NCBI RefSeq assembly: GCF_000092845.1
Contig: NC_014150.1
Location: 1,884,919-1,948,918, forward strand
DNA from: Brachyspira murdochii DSM 12563
GTDB lineage: Bacteria; Spirochaetota; Brachyspiria; Brachyspirales; Brachyspiraceae
Reading direction: 5' to 3'
DNA: 64,000 nucleotides
Positions within the stretch are counted from its first letter, which is position 1; each line of letters begins with the position of its first letter. Below the pieces are notes generated by a model. It was not told where the DNA came from and did no database searches. It was given only the letters and a program-made list of their open reading frames with translations. The translations under genes were made by a program, and so were the position numbers. Positions 26,639-36,603 of the stretch are shown here, one piece after another.

Positions 26639-27282
26639 AATCGTACTCCAATCTTACAGACTTATATAATATATCTAATTTAATATAAAATCAAGTTATT
26701 AAAAATATATTTTACTACTACATTATCTTTATCGGATTTTAGAGATGTAAATTTATTTTTAAGTATTTTTATAAATTATTATGGGGAATTATTTACGGAA
26801 GTTTTTATTTTTTATATATATTATTTTTTAGTTTTGTATTTTTTTATATTTTCAATTATTTTTTATTTTTATTATCTTTTTTAGCTCTCTTAATAATTAT
26901 TTTCTTATGAGTTTTTGTGTTTTAGGTGATTTTTCAGCTTTGATTTTTGTTTTTTAAGCGAAATTTTCTTTTTGAATTAGATCTTTTTATGATTTTTTTA
27001 TTAAAATTTTTGTCTATTTGCTGATTTTAATTGAATTTTTATTGTTTTTTATTGAATTATGGAGAAAAAAATTCCGGATTTTAAGCAGAAAGTTCAAAAA
27101 ATTTCCGTTTTTTTTGATTTTTTCAGCTGAATTTTTGGTTTTTTTGATGTTTTTTAGGTCTTAAATTATTAAAAAACGCCCTGTTTTGATTTGGCAGCTG
27201 TTAAAAATGTATTATATGTATAATAAAACTGGTTTTTGGTTAAAAAATATAGATTTTTTGTTAAAAACACGCTTTTAACCTA
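26639..27282. other. T-rich gap upstream of the rRNA promoter
   Basis: About 640 nt with no open frame or ribosome site. The plus strand is unusually rich in T runs, with occasional blocks such as TTCCGGATTTTAAGCAG. It may act as a curved or UP-element-like region for the 16S promoter, but that is inference. Confidence 0.4.
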
Positions 27283-27310
27283 TTGTGTTTTTTGGGTCCT
27301 ATGCTATAAT
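27283..27310 (+). promoter_or_regulatory. rRNA promoter
   Basis: TTGTGT (27283-27288) and TATAAT (27305-27310) with a 16-nt spacer and a TGC extended -10 element, 238 nt before the 16S 5' end. Confidence 0.6.
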
Positions 27311-27366
27311 AATAAAACAGTTGATGAGAAACAAAAAACAAAACATCGGCTGACACAAACAAAAAC

Positions 27367-27405
27367 AAAAGTTCTTTGAAATATGGATAGCAGAAGCAAT
27401 TTAAG
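27367..27405 (+). other. 16S leader: boxA-like site and 5' arm of the processing stem
   Basis: GTTCTTTGAAA (27371-27381) resembles the boxA antitermination site of rRNA leaders. The whole 27367-27405 stretch is complementary, with scattered mismatches, to 29081-29118 behind the gene. Together they would form the ~38-bp stalk cut by RNase III to release 16S. Confidence 0.65.
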
Positions 27406-27548
27406 AAAAACAAAACACAACTGGTGTAAACGAACTTAAGTTAAGTTCTATGACCCAACGGTTACAATTTGTAACATTTCTTTAAGTAAGTAAATCACTA
27501 TTCAGTAGAATAGTAAAATAAAGAATCATTTCAGATTCACAAAAAGTG

Positions 27549-29063
<1,515 letters not shown>

Positions 29064-29080
29064 ATTCGGAGATTGTCCGA

Positions 29081-29118
29081 CTTAAATCTTACTGCTATTC
29101 ATATTTGAAAGAATTTTT
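29081..29118 (+). other. 3' arm of the 16S processing stem
   Basis: This stretch is the near reverse complement of 27367-27405, including blocks of AAATATG and ATAGCAG, and lies 17 nt after the 16S 3' end. Confidence 0.65.
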
Positions 29119-29148
29119 CCATATTATATTTTTTATACCTCGTTAATA

Positions 29149-29174
29149 AACTAGCCTTCAAGGCTGGTTTTTTT
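29149..29174 (+). terminator. Terminator of the 16S transcript
   Basis: AACTAGCC pairs with GGCTGGTT (one T-G pair), followed by a run of T. It ends the transcript before the cupin gene. Confidence 0.8.
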
Positions 29175-29216
29175 GTGTCTTTTTTTGTATTGATTATTTT
29201 AATGAAAGGAATATTT

Positions 29217-29543
29217 ATGTATCAGGATTTTAATAAAGCCGAATTAAAAGATTTAGGAAACGGACTTAAAAGAAAAATATTAGCCTATTCTCAAAATCTT
29301 ATGACTGTTTATATGGAATTTGATGAAGGTGCTTTAGCTGATGTTCATGCTCATAATAGTCATGAACAAATTACTTATATTATAGACGGAGAGTTTTTAT
29401 TTAATGTAAATGGCGAAGAGTATTTATGTAAGGCTGGAGATAGTCTTCACTTTGCCAAGAATATGACGCATGGGTGTAAATGTATTAAAAATGGCAGATT
29501 ATTAGATACTTTTACTCCAGAAAGAGAAGATTTTTTTGAATAA
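29217..29543 (+). CDS. Cupin-domain protein
   Basis: A 108-residue single-domain cupin starting at MYQDFNKAEL. I chose the ATG at 29217 because AAAGGA lies 7 nt upstream; longer in-frame versions overlap the terminator. The first cupin motif is DVHAHNSHEQITYIIDGE with its metal-type histidines, and the second is AGDSLHFAKNMTHGC. Such small cupins bind a metal and act as isomerases, oxygenases or sugar/ligand binders; the substrate is unknown. prmC starts 6 nt after its stop, so the two are one operon. Confidence 0.85.
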   Translation: MYQDFNKAELKDLGNGLKRKILAYSQNLMTVYMEFDEGALADVHAHNSHEQITYIIDGEFLFNVNGEEYLCKAGDSLHFAKNMTHGCKCIKNGRLLDTFTPEREDFFE

Positions 29544-29549
29544 TTAATT

Positions 29550-30413
29550 ATGGATATAAGTAAGGCACTAATATATTATTCTAAACAACTAGAAAAAATT
29601 AATAATGATTATAAGGTTTCTTATATTGAGGTATCTGCTATAATAATGCATACTCTTAATATATCTAAAACTAAATTAATATCAGAAGCTATAAGAGAGT
29701 TAAAGGAGGGGGAGATAAAGCAAATAGAAAGTTTTATAGAAAGAAGATTAAACTACGAACCTTTAGCATATATAACAAATAAAAAAGAGTTTTACGGTTT
29801 TGATTTTTATGTTGATAGTAATGTGCTTATACCAAGACCAGAAACTGAAGAGATTATTGATTTAGTGCTTGATTATACAAAAGATAAAGATAATATTTCT
29901 ATATGTGATGTATGTTCCGGAAGCGGAAATATTGCTGTTACATTAAAAAAACTATTTATAGAGCAAAATAAAAATATTGATATTACGGCTATTGAAATAA
30001 GTAATGGGGCAGCAGAAATTACAAATAAAAATGCTTTTAATATATTAGGCGATGAAAAATTTATAAATATAATAAATGCTGATGCCCTAAAATATATACC
30101 AGAAAAAAAATTTGATATAATAGTTTCAAATGCCCCATATGTTCCTTTAAAAGATAAAGATTCTCTTCAAAAAGATTTAGATTTTGAGCCTTTTAATGCC
30201 TTGTATTCAGGAGATGACGGACTTGATTTTTATAGGGCTTTTTTAAATATTATAGATATATATTTAAAAGATAATGGGGCATTCTTTTTTGAGATAGGTT
30301 ATAATCAGGCGTATTCTTTGATTGATATATGCAGTAATTTAAATATAAATAATACTGAAGTAAAGAAAGATTTAAACGGTAAGGATAGATTTTTAGTATG
30401 CTATGATCTTTAA
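29550..30413 (+). CDS. prmC: Peptide chain release factor N5-glutamine methyltransferase
   Basis: SAM-dependent enzyme that methylates the GGQ glutamine of RF1/RF2. The N-terminal helical bundle ends at ERRLNYEPLAYI. The PRPETEEI segment (96-102) and the SAM-binding loop ICDVCSGSGNIAV (118-130) are typical. The substrate-binding NPPY motif is NAPY here (194-197), a change of the first Pro. The 287-residue length is normal. It lies directly after the cupin gene. prmC often follows prfA, which is not in the window. Confidence 0.9.
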   Translation: MDISKALIYYSKQLEKINNDYKVSYIEVSAIIMHTLNISKTKLISEAIRELKEGEIKQIESFIERRLNYEPLAYITNKKEFYGFDFYVDSNVLIPRPETEEIIDLVLDYTKDKDNISICDVCSGSGNIAVTLKKLFIEQNKNIDITAIEISNGAAEITNKNAFNILGDEKFINIINADALKYIPEKKFDIIVSNAPYVPLKDKDSLQKDLDFEPFNALYSGDDGLDFYRAFLNIIDIYLKDNGAFFFEIGYNQAYSLIDICSNLNINNTEVKKDLNGKDRFLVCYDL

Positions 30414-30618
30414 TAAAGTTTAAGTTAAAATATGAATTTTTTTAATTTAAAATTTTTTCTCTAAAAAAGCCGTATATAAAAAGTTAATTATAAAATAAGT
30501 ACAATAATAAAAAAAATTAAAAACTATAAAAATAATTGCATAATAGTTAATTTGAATTATAATTGAAGCATTAAAAAAGTTAAAATATTTTTTAATAATA
30601 AATTAGAGAGAGTTGTTA

Positions 30619-31389
30619 ATGAAATTATTTGTTAGTGATTATGATATGACTATATATATACAAGAAAAAATAGATAAAACTGTTTTCGATGCCATATCTA
30701 AATGGAGAGAGGCTGGAAATATATTTGCAATTGCAACTGGAAGAAATAAATTTTCTATATTTGAGCATATTGACAGACATTCTCTTACATTTGATTACCT
30801 TATAGCAAACAACGGGGCTTTGATATTCAATGATAAAAGGGAAACTATATTCAAAGACACTATAGATGAAGATACGGCATATGAAGTTATAAGATTTCTG
30901 CATAATACTTTTGGAGGTACTGTAGAGATAGCTAATGATGATTATATTATATCTGTACAATCAAAAGACGGAAATGATATACTCCCTTTTAGAGTAGATA
31001 AAAAAATAAATATTAATGAATTATATACTATAAAAAATATTATACAGATAAATAAAATGACTTCTGATATTAAGGCTACAGAAAATGTTGCAAATACCGT
31101 CAATAAAGAATTTTCTTCTTCTCTTATTGCTTATGGTAATATAAGAACAGTTGATATAGTAAAAAATACAGTTAATAAAGCTAATGGGGTAGAGTTTTTA
31201 TATAATTTTTTGAAAGCTGATAAAAATATAAGTAAAATTTTAACAGCTGGAGATTCTAATAATGATATAGAGATGATAAAAAAGTATGACGGCTATGTTC
31301 AGATTAATGCAAGAGAAAATGTAAAAGCTATAAGTTCTAAATATTTTAATTTTATTTCGGATATTATTTATAAAGAATTGGGATTATAA
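30619..31389 (+). CDS. Cof-type HAD-superfamily hydrolase
   Basis: A 256-residue phosphatase-fold protein from the ATG at 30619, with GAGAG upstream; a TTG 6 nt earlier is less likely. The nucleophile motif is SDYDMT, the DxDxT form. Motif II is ATGRNKFS. The cap follows in the middle. The motif III/IV region is ANGVEFLYNF and then TAGDSNNDIEMIK. Members dephosphorylate sugar phosphates, pyridoxal phosphate or FMN. The exact substrate is not visible. It stands alone with about 200 nt upstream. Confidence 0.85.
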   Translation: MKLFVSDYDMTIYIQEKIDKTVFDAISKWREAGNIFAIATGRNKFSIFEHIDRHSLTFDYLIANNGALIFNDKRETIFKDTIDEDTAYEVIRFLHNTFGGTVEIANDDYIISVQSKDGNDILPFRVDKKININELYTIKNIIQINKMTSDIKATENVANTVNKEFSSSLIAYGNIRTVDIVKNTVNKANGVEFLYNFLKADKNISKILTAGDSNNDIEMIKKYDGYVQINARENVKAISSKYFNFISDIIYKELGL

Positions 31390-31532
31390 ATTTTATAAGT
31401 AATACATAAGTAACAGAAGTTAATAATATGATTAAAAAATAATTATATTTTTAGATGATTTAATTAGAATTGTTTTAAAAGTAGCTGACAATATTATATA
31501 TGAAATTTTAGTAATTTATAAATTAAATATTT

Positions 31533-31660
31533 AAACTGCAAAAATTCAGTTCTTTTCATGCCTATAATAACAGAGCAAGGCTTACAGTGTATGGTTATCA
31601 TATCTAACTGTATTTCTTTCGTAAAATAACTTTGGTTATACATGGTGCGTGCTTTGCAGT
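31533..31660. repeat. Diverged intergenic repeat, copy 3
   Basis: A GC-richer island in the 405-nt gap before galE. It has inverted ends ACTGCAAA (31535-31542) and TTTGCAGT (31653-31660). It shares CAGTTCTTTT (31547-31556), followed by a GCCTA box, with copy 1 at 16.9 kb. No open frame is visible. Confidence 0.45.
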
Positions 31661-31744
31661 AAATAAAAAATTATAAAATATTAAATTAAAAATTTATAAA
31701 TTGAGTTTTGAAAGAAGTCTGATTATTACAGATTATTTTTAATA

Positions 31745-31786
31745 TAAAAAATAGGTTCAGTAAATATAAAGCATCTACTGAACCTA
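31745..31786 (-). terminator. Terminator of galE
   Basis: A perfect 11-bp stem, TAGGTTCAGTA (31752-31762) with TACTGAACCTA (31776-31786), and a T run on the minus strand. It begins 9 nt after the galE stop. Confidence 0.85.
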
Positions 31787-31794
31787 CAGAAATA

Positions 31795-32787
31795 TTATCT
31801 GTCATTATATCCATTAGGGTGATTTTTATGCCAATTCCAAGCAGTCTCTACTATAGTTTCTAATGAGGCTATAGTAGGAGTCCAGCCCAAAACTTCTTTT
31901 GCCCTCTCACTGCTTGCTATAAGTTCTGATGAATCTCCTGCTCTTCTAGGGCAAACTTCTGCAGGTATAGGGTGTCCTGTTACTTTTCTAGCTACTTCAA
32001 TAACTTCTTTTACGCTAAATCCGTTTCCGTTTCCTAAATTGCATGAAACACTTTTACCGCCGTTTTTTAGATAATTCATAGCGGCAATATGTGCTAAAGC
32101 CAAATCGCATACATGTATATAATCTCTCAAACAAGTACCATCTCTTGTAGGGTAATCATCACCGAATATTTTTATTGCTTCCCTTTTTCCCAAAGGAACT
32201 TGAAGTATTAATGGTATTAAGTGTGATTCAGGTTTATGATCCTCTCCAATATGTCCGTCTGGATGAGCCCCTGAGGCATTAAAATATCTTAAAGCAACAT
32301 AGTTAAAATCATATGCTTTTGTATACCAAGAAAGTATTTTTTCTAATGCCAATTTACTATCTCCATATGGATTGGTAGGTTCTTTTCGAGAGTCCTCTTC
32401 TAAAGGTATTTTTTCCGGCTCTCCGTAAACTGCTGCTGTAGAAGAGAATATAAAGTTTTTTACTTTAGCTTTAAGCATAGCATTGAGAAGATTTATAGAA
32501 TTAGATACATTATTCTGGTAGTATTTAGCAGGATTTTGTACACTTTCTCCTACTTCTATATAAGCACATAAATGCATAACAGAATCTATATCATGGCTTT
32601 TAAAAATTTTATCAAGCAAATCACTGTCGCCTATATTTCCCTGATAAAAATTCTTACATTCTTTTATAGCTTCTTTATGTCCGTATTCTAATGAATCTAT
32701 TATAACAGTTTCTATATTTTGTTTTAAAAGTTCACAAACAACATGCGAGCCAATATAACCAGCTCCTCCGCATACTAAAACAGCCAT
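31795..32787 (-). CDS. galE: UDP-glucose 4-epimerase
   Basis: Short-chain dehydrogenase-type epimerase interconverting UDP-glucose and UDP-galactose for envelope sugars. The product starts at MAVLVCGGAGYIGSHV (330 residues); TTGGAG lies 7 nt before this ATG, while a longer in-frame version has no ribosome site. The catalytic YxxxK appears as YGDSKLALEK and the Ser/Thr in SSTAAVYGE. The substrate part RDYIHVCDLA is present. A promoter and a strong terminator bracket the single gene. Confidence 0.95.
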   Translation of the reverse strand: MAVLVCGGAGYIGSHVVCELLKQNIETVIIDSLEYGHKEAIKECKNFYQGNIGDSDLLDKIFKSHDIDSVMHLCAYIEVGESVQNPAKYYQNNVSNSINLLNAMLKAKVKNFIFSSTAAVYGEPEKIPLEEDSRKEPTNPYGDSKLALEKILSWYTKAYDFNYVALRYFNASGAHPDGHIGEDHKPESHLIPLILQVPLGKREAIKIFGDDYPTRDGTCLRDYIHVCDLALAHIAAMNYLKNGGKSVSCNLGNGNGFSVKEVIEVARKVTGHPIPAEVCPRRAGDSSELIASSERAKEVLGWTPTIASLETIVETAWNWHKNHPNGYNDR

Positions 32788-33175
32788 ATTTATACTCCAA
32801 TTTTTATTTATTTTTATATAAGTATAATTCAACTTATAAAAAAGTCAAAGAATTATTTTATCTTTCAAAACTATTTTTATGATAGTTGAAAATTTAGCAT
32901 TTAAATTTTATAGCTTATTTCTATTATTTAATAATAAGTTTATATATCACATTTTTTCTAAAATTTTTAATTTTTACAATTTTTTGCTCATCTCTCTGCT
33001 CCACTGTAGGACAGTTTAAAAAATAAGCGGTATGTATTCGTATAAAAACAAAATATAATTTTTTTTATAAATTACAATTGATTAGCTATGTGCTAAAATA
33101 ATGAATTAAAAAGCATATAAAACATTATATTTATAATTTTGAAATTATGCCTATAACTAATATTATCAAATATTT
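32788..33175. other. Gap between galE and the GerMN gene
   Basis: About 390 nt. It holds the galE promoter (32821-32848) at the left; I see no other gene, repeat or hairpin in the rest. Confidence 0.4.
32821..32848 (-). promoter_or_regulatory. Promoter of galE
   Basis: On the minus strand, TTGACT (32848-32843) and TATACT (32826-32821) with a 16-nt spacer. Confidence 0.6.
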
Positions 33176-34978
33176 TTATTGAAATCTTTTAAAAGGCATA
33201 TTCTCTATAGCACCCTCAGAACCTATAGTTTCATTAAGTTCTCCGTTTATAAGAAATATAACATTATCTATACCTTCAAACTGAGTAGCAGTATATACAA
33301 ATTGATAAATCTGTACCATAGTTCCTTCGCTTCCCAAAGGATTAAACTCAAAGTTTTCATTAAAGTTTAAATATACAGTATTACCTTCTATAAATATATC
33401 AAGTAGTTCTGTACCTTTAGGTATACAGCTTATAATATTTCTGTTATTTTCTTCATCTGTAGCACCAATAAGAAGTTCGTTTATTGCATCTTTTATAGAT
33501 GACCTATTGCTGAATTTTCTGCTTCTGAATATTAATGTTATAGCTCCAGTTCTTTCACTATACTCTACTAAATATATACCTTCATCACTGTTCTGTTTTA
33601 AATCTCTCTCTAAAGAAGCCCTCTCTACAGTATTATTTGCCTTTTTAATATTATAATTATTAATGTCATTTTTAGCTTTTCTTATTATCTCTTCTTTAAT
33701 GCTATTTTGGCTATTGTTTTCTTTACTAATAGCTTCTTTTATAATATTTTCATCTTTAATAACATTATCTTTTTTTATATTCTCTTCTCTTTTGATAATA
33801 TTATTATTATTTGGATTAACCATATCATTTATCACTCTGTTATAATCAATATTAGGTTTATCTAAAGAATTAGTCATTGTATATATTGAAGAACGAATAA
33901 TATCTTTTCTATCTTGTGCGTTCATATCATAAGAATTATTTTCTTCTCTTTTTAAAGTATTGTTTAATGATGTTCTATGATTATTAACAGTATCATTATT
34001 TTGTTCTATATTTTTATTTGCTTCGATATTATTATTTTTCAAATATACATCAGAACTTTTATATTGATTAGTATTATTATAGCTTTGAGGCGGTCTGCTT
34101 GAAAAAGTAGTAGAAGATGCAGGCTTCATAGTAGTAGTTTCTCTTTTCACATTTTCTTTAGGTTTTAGAATATCATCAAATATACTTTTAGGTGTATTAG
34201 TATTTGTTTCAGTTTTTTTATTTTCTGTATGATAATTGTCTGCATAAGAAGAATTATTTACAGCAGCAGAATTATTATTACTCATCATATTATTTCTTTT
34301 TGAAGACGGATTATTATTATTTCTGCTTTCTAAAATCATTTGCTCTAAATAATTATGGTTTTTATCAGTATCTGAAGTATTATTATTATTGTTTGAAACA
34401 ATTATATTATTTTCATTATTTGTATACTCTTCTGTATTATTATGATTATCTTCTCTAAATAATACAGAATCATGATTATTTCCATAGTCTACATATCCGC
34501 TGTCATAAAAAATAGAGTTACTTACTCCGCTGTTATTAAAAAAAGGAAGAAGAGATTCTCTAGTTATTATATTTGAATTTGTAAAATTATAGTCATTTGT
34601 TAATGTATCTAAAGCAGCCTCTATTTTAGAATTAGTTTCATAAGTCATTACAGATAAAGTTTCATTAGTATTTGCTTTAATGAAGAAATTAAATAAAGGT
34701 ATATTATTTAAAAAGCTCATTTTATCGGTATCTTCTGACATGCCGTCACTTTCCAAAGCTAAAGCTTCTCTATGATTAATAGAGAAAAAATCTTTTATTG
34801 CTATATCCACCATAGGAGAATATTTTTTAAAAGCAGTAAAAATGATAGCTGCAATAATAATAAAAAGAACTGATATAATCAAAGGCTTTTTTAGATTTAT
34901 CTCCTTACTTTCATTACGTATTTGTCTTGTATATGATATACCTTTAGATTTGGCTTTAAGCTGCTCGTATCTTGGCAC
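33176..34978 (-). CDS. Membrane-anchored GerMN-domain protein with Asn-rich linker
   Basis: A 600-residue product from a GTG at 34978, chosen because GGAG lies 7 nt upstream; an ATG 36 nt further upstream has none. One membrane helix (PLIISVLFIIIAAIIFTAF) follows a basic N-terminus. About 350 residues are of low complexity, very rich in Asn, Ser, Lys and Glu. The last ~130 residues (SSIKDAINELL, the CIPKGTELLDIFIEGNTVYL stretch, VYTATQFEGIDNVIFLINGE) fit a GerMN domain, seen in GerM and LpqB-like envelope proteins. An extracytoplasmic role at the cell wall is inferred. Confidence 0.75.
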   Translation of the reverse strand: MPRYEQLKAKSKGISYTRQIRNESKEINLKKPLIISVLFIIIAAIIFTAFKKYSPMVDIAIKDFFSINHREALALESDGMSEDTDKMSFLNNIPLFNFFIKANTNETLSVMTYETNSKIEAALDTLTNDYNFTNSNIITRESLLPFFNNSGVSNSIFYDSGYVDYGNNHDSVLFREDNHNNTEEYTNNENNIIVSNNNNNTSDTDKNHNYLEQMILESRNNNNPSSKRNNMMSNNNSAAVNNSSYADNYHTENKKTETNTNTPKSIFDDILKPKENVKRETTTMKPASSTTFSSRPPQSYNNTNQYKSSDVYLKNNNIEANKNIEQNNDTVNNHRTSLNNTLKREENNSYDMNAQDRKDIIRSSIYTMTNSLDKPNIDYNRVINDMVNPNNNNIIKREENIKKDNVIKDENIIKEAISKENNSQNSIKEEIIRKAKNDINNYNIKKANNTVERASLERDLKQNSDEGIYLVEYSERTGAITLIFRSRKFSNRSSIKDAINELLIGATDEENNRNIISCIPKGTELLDIFIEGNTVYLNFNENFEFNPLGSEGTMVQIYQFVYTATQFEGIDNVIFLINGELNETIGSEGAIENMPFKRFQ

Positions 34979-35263
34979 TTTATTACTCCATAGTATAATA
35001 TGTATCGTTTTCATTATCGATAAAAAGCCAAATGCTATTAGGATTTTATTTATATTAGATAACAGAGTTATTTTTTATTATTGAATATTTAAGTAAAAAA
35101 ATCTTTTATTATTTTAAAGAATATAATATTTTAAATACGGATTAAATATTTAGTAAAAAATAAAGCTGTTTTTTATGCCATCGAAATGTAAACTTATGCC
35201 TATGATTTAGTAAAATAGCTTTCTATATCATTAAGATATATAAATTTCAAAGATTCTTTTTAC

Positions 35264-36298
35264 TTATTTTTTTAAATCTTTAAAGTTCAAAGCTGTAAAT
35301 GATTTTTTATCTACCTTTAGAGTTTTACCTATTACTTTTTTATAGTCCTTTGCTGATATTCCAACACAAGGTCTTAAAGTGATAATATCTTTTTCAGTTA
35401 TTATTTCACCTTTAAGCATAGCATGATTTAAATAAACACCTCTTTTAGCATATACTAGTTCTTTTTTTTCCTGCTTGCTTAGTACATGTTCTTTTTTAAG
35501 TGCAGAGTTTCCTCCAAGCATAGTTAAAGTATTGTCTATAGATTTTATAAGTGTATTCATATTATCAGTATCTAAACTTATAATATGATCTCCTTCTTTT
35601 TTTTCTGGTGTTATAGTAAAATGTTTTTCTATTATTTTAGCTCCGAGAGTTACTGCAATAATAGGGGCTTCTATTCCTATTGTATGGTCCGAGTATCCTA
35701 TTATAGAGTTTTTAAATATTTTATTCATTACTGATATTCTGTTTAATCGTGCATTTTCCATAGGAGTTGGGTATTCTACAGAACAGTGAAGCAATGCTGT
35801 TTCATTATTTTTTAATATTTTTAGAGCTTCTTTTATGTCTTTATTAAGAGCAAGTCCTGTAGAAAGTATTACTGGCTTTTTTGTTTTAGCTGCTGCTTCA
35901 AGAAGAGGAATATTATCTATATCGCATGAGGCTATTTTTATTACAGGTATATCATAATAATTTATATCATTAATAGATTCCACAGAAAAAGGAGTGGTTA
36001 TAAACATTATTTTATTTTTCTTAGCTTCTTTTATAAGAGGTTCGTACCATTCTTTTTTTAATACTATATTATCAACACCATCAAGGGCATTATCATTAAG
36101 TTTTAATGCTTTGGTATATTCTTTAGGGGCAAATAATGTTTTTTGAGTGAAACTCTGAAACTTTACAGCATCAGCTCCAGATTTGGCGGCTTCCTGAACT
36201 AATTTTAATGCCGATTTCAAATCTCCTTCATGATTGCATCCTGCTTCAGCTATTACAAAATAGCCTTTTTTATTTATCAAGTCTTTTAATTTAATCAT
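35264..36298 (-). CDS. neuB: N-acetylneuraminate synthase family protein (NeuB-like)
   Basis: A 344-residue enzyme that condenses phosphoenolpyruvate with a mannosamine-type sugar to make a nonulosonic acid (sialic, legionaminic or pseudaminic acid). The TIM-barrel begins YFVIAEAGCNHEGDLKSA, with the metal and substrate residues in HCSVEYPTP and YSDHTIG. Another signature is EKHFTI. The last ~60 residues are the SAF antifreeze-like domain (AKRGVYLNHAMLKGE). The exact product cannot be told. No other nonulosonate genes are adjacent, so it may feed flagellin or surface glycosylation from elsewhere. Confidence 0.85.
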   Translation of the reverse strand: MIKLKDLINKKGYFVIAEAGCNHEGDLKSALKLVQEAAKSGADAVKFQSFTQKTLFAPKEYTKALKLNDNALDGVDNIVLKKEWYEPLIKEAKKNKIMFITTPFSVESINDINYYDIPVIKIASCDIDNIPLLEAAAKTKKPVILSTGLALNKDIKEALKILKNNETALLHCSVEYPTPMENARLNRISVMNKIFKNSIIGYSDHTIGIEAPIIAVTLGAKIIEKHFTITPEKKEGDHIISLDTDNMNTLIKSIDNTLTMLGGNSALKKEHVLSKQEKKELVYAKRGVYLNHAMLKGEIITEKDIITLRPCVGISAKDYKKVIGKTLKVDKKSFTALNFKDLKK

Positions 36299-36465
36299 AA
36301 TTACATATACCTCTTCCTAGTAAAATGATATACCATCATGTTTATATTATCGAAATAGATATATAATTATTTATAATATTTTATTTTTTGAATATATTAA
36401 GAGATGTTTAGTAATTGTAGATTTTTGATTTATTAAAGGAGATATAAGAGTGTTAAAAAAAAATG

Positions 36466-36538
36466 AGCTGGTGATGGGACTTGAACCCGCAACCGGCTGA
36501 TTACAAATCAGCTGCTCTGCCAATTGAGCTACACCAGC
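36466..36538 (-). tRNA. tRNA-Thr (anticodon TGT)
   Basis: A full cloverleaf of 73 nt on the minus strand. The acceptor stem is GCTGGTG/CACCAGC. The anticodon stem is GCTGA/TCAGC with loop TTTGTAA, giving TGT. The T-arm contains GGTTCAAGTCC. It reads ACA (and by wobble ACN). A T run follows on the minus strand. CCA is not encoded. Confidence 0.95.
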
Positions 36539-36550
36539 GAAGTGATTATT

Positions 36551-36578
36551 ATTATACTACAACTATAAAAAAAGTCAA
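36551..36578 (-). promoter_or_regulatory. Promoter of tRNA-Thr(TGT)
   Basis: On the minus strand, TTGACT (36578-36573) and TATAAT (36556-36551) with a 16-nt spacer, ending 12 nt before the tRNA. Confidence 0.75.
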
Positions 36579-36603
36579 GTATAAAACATAATTTTTTTCT
36601 TAT

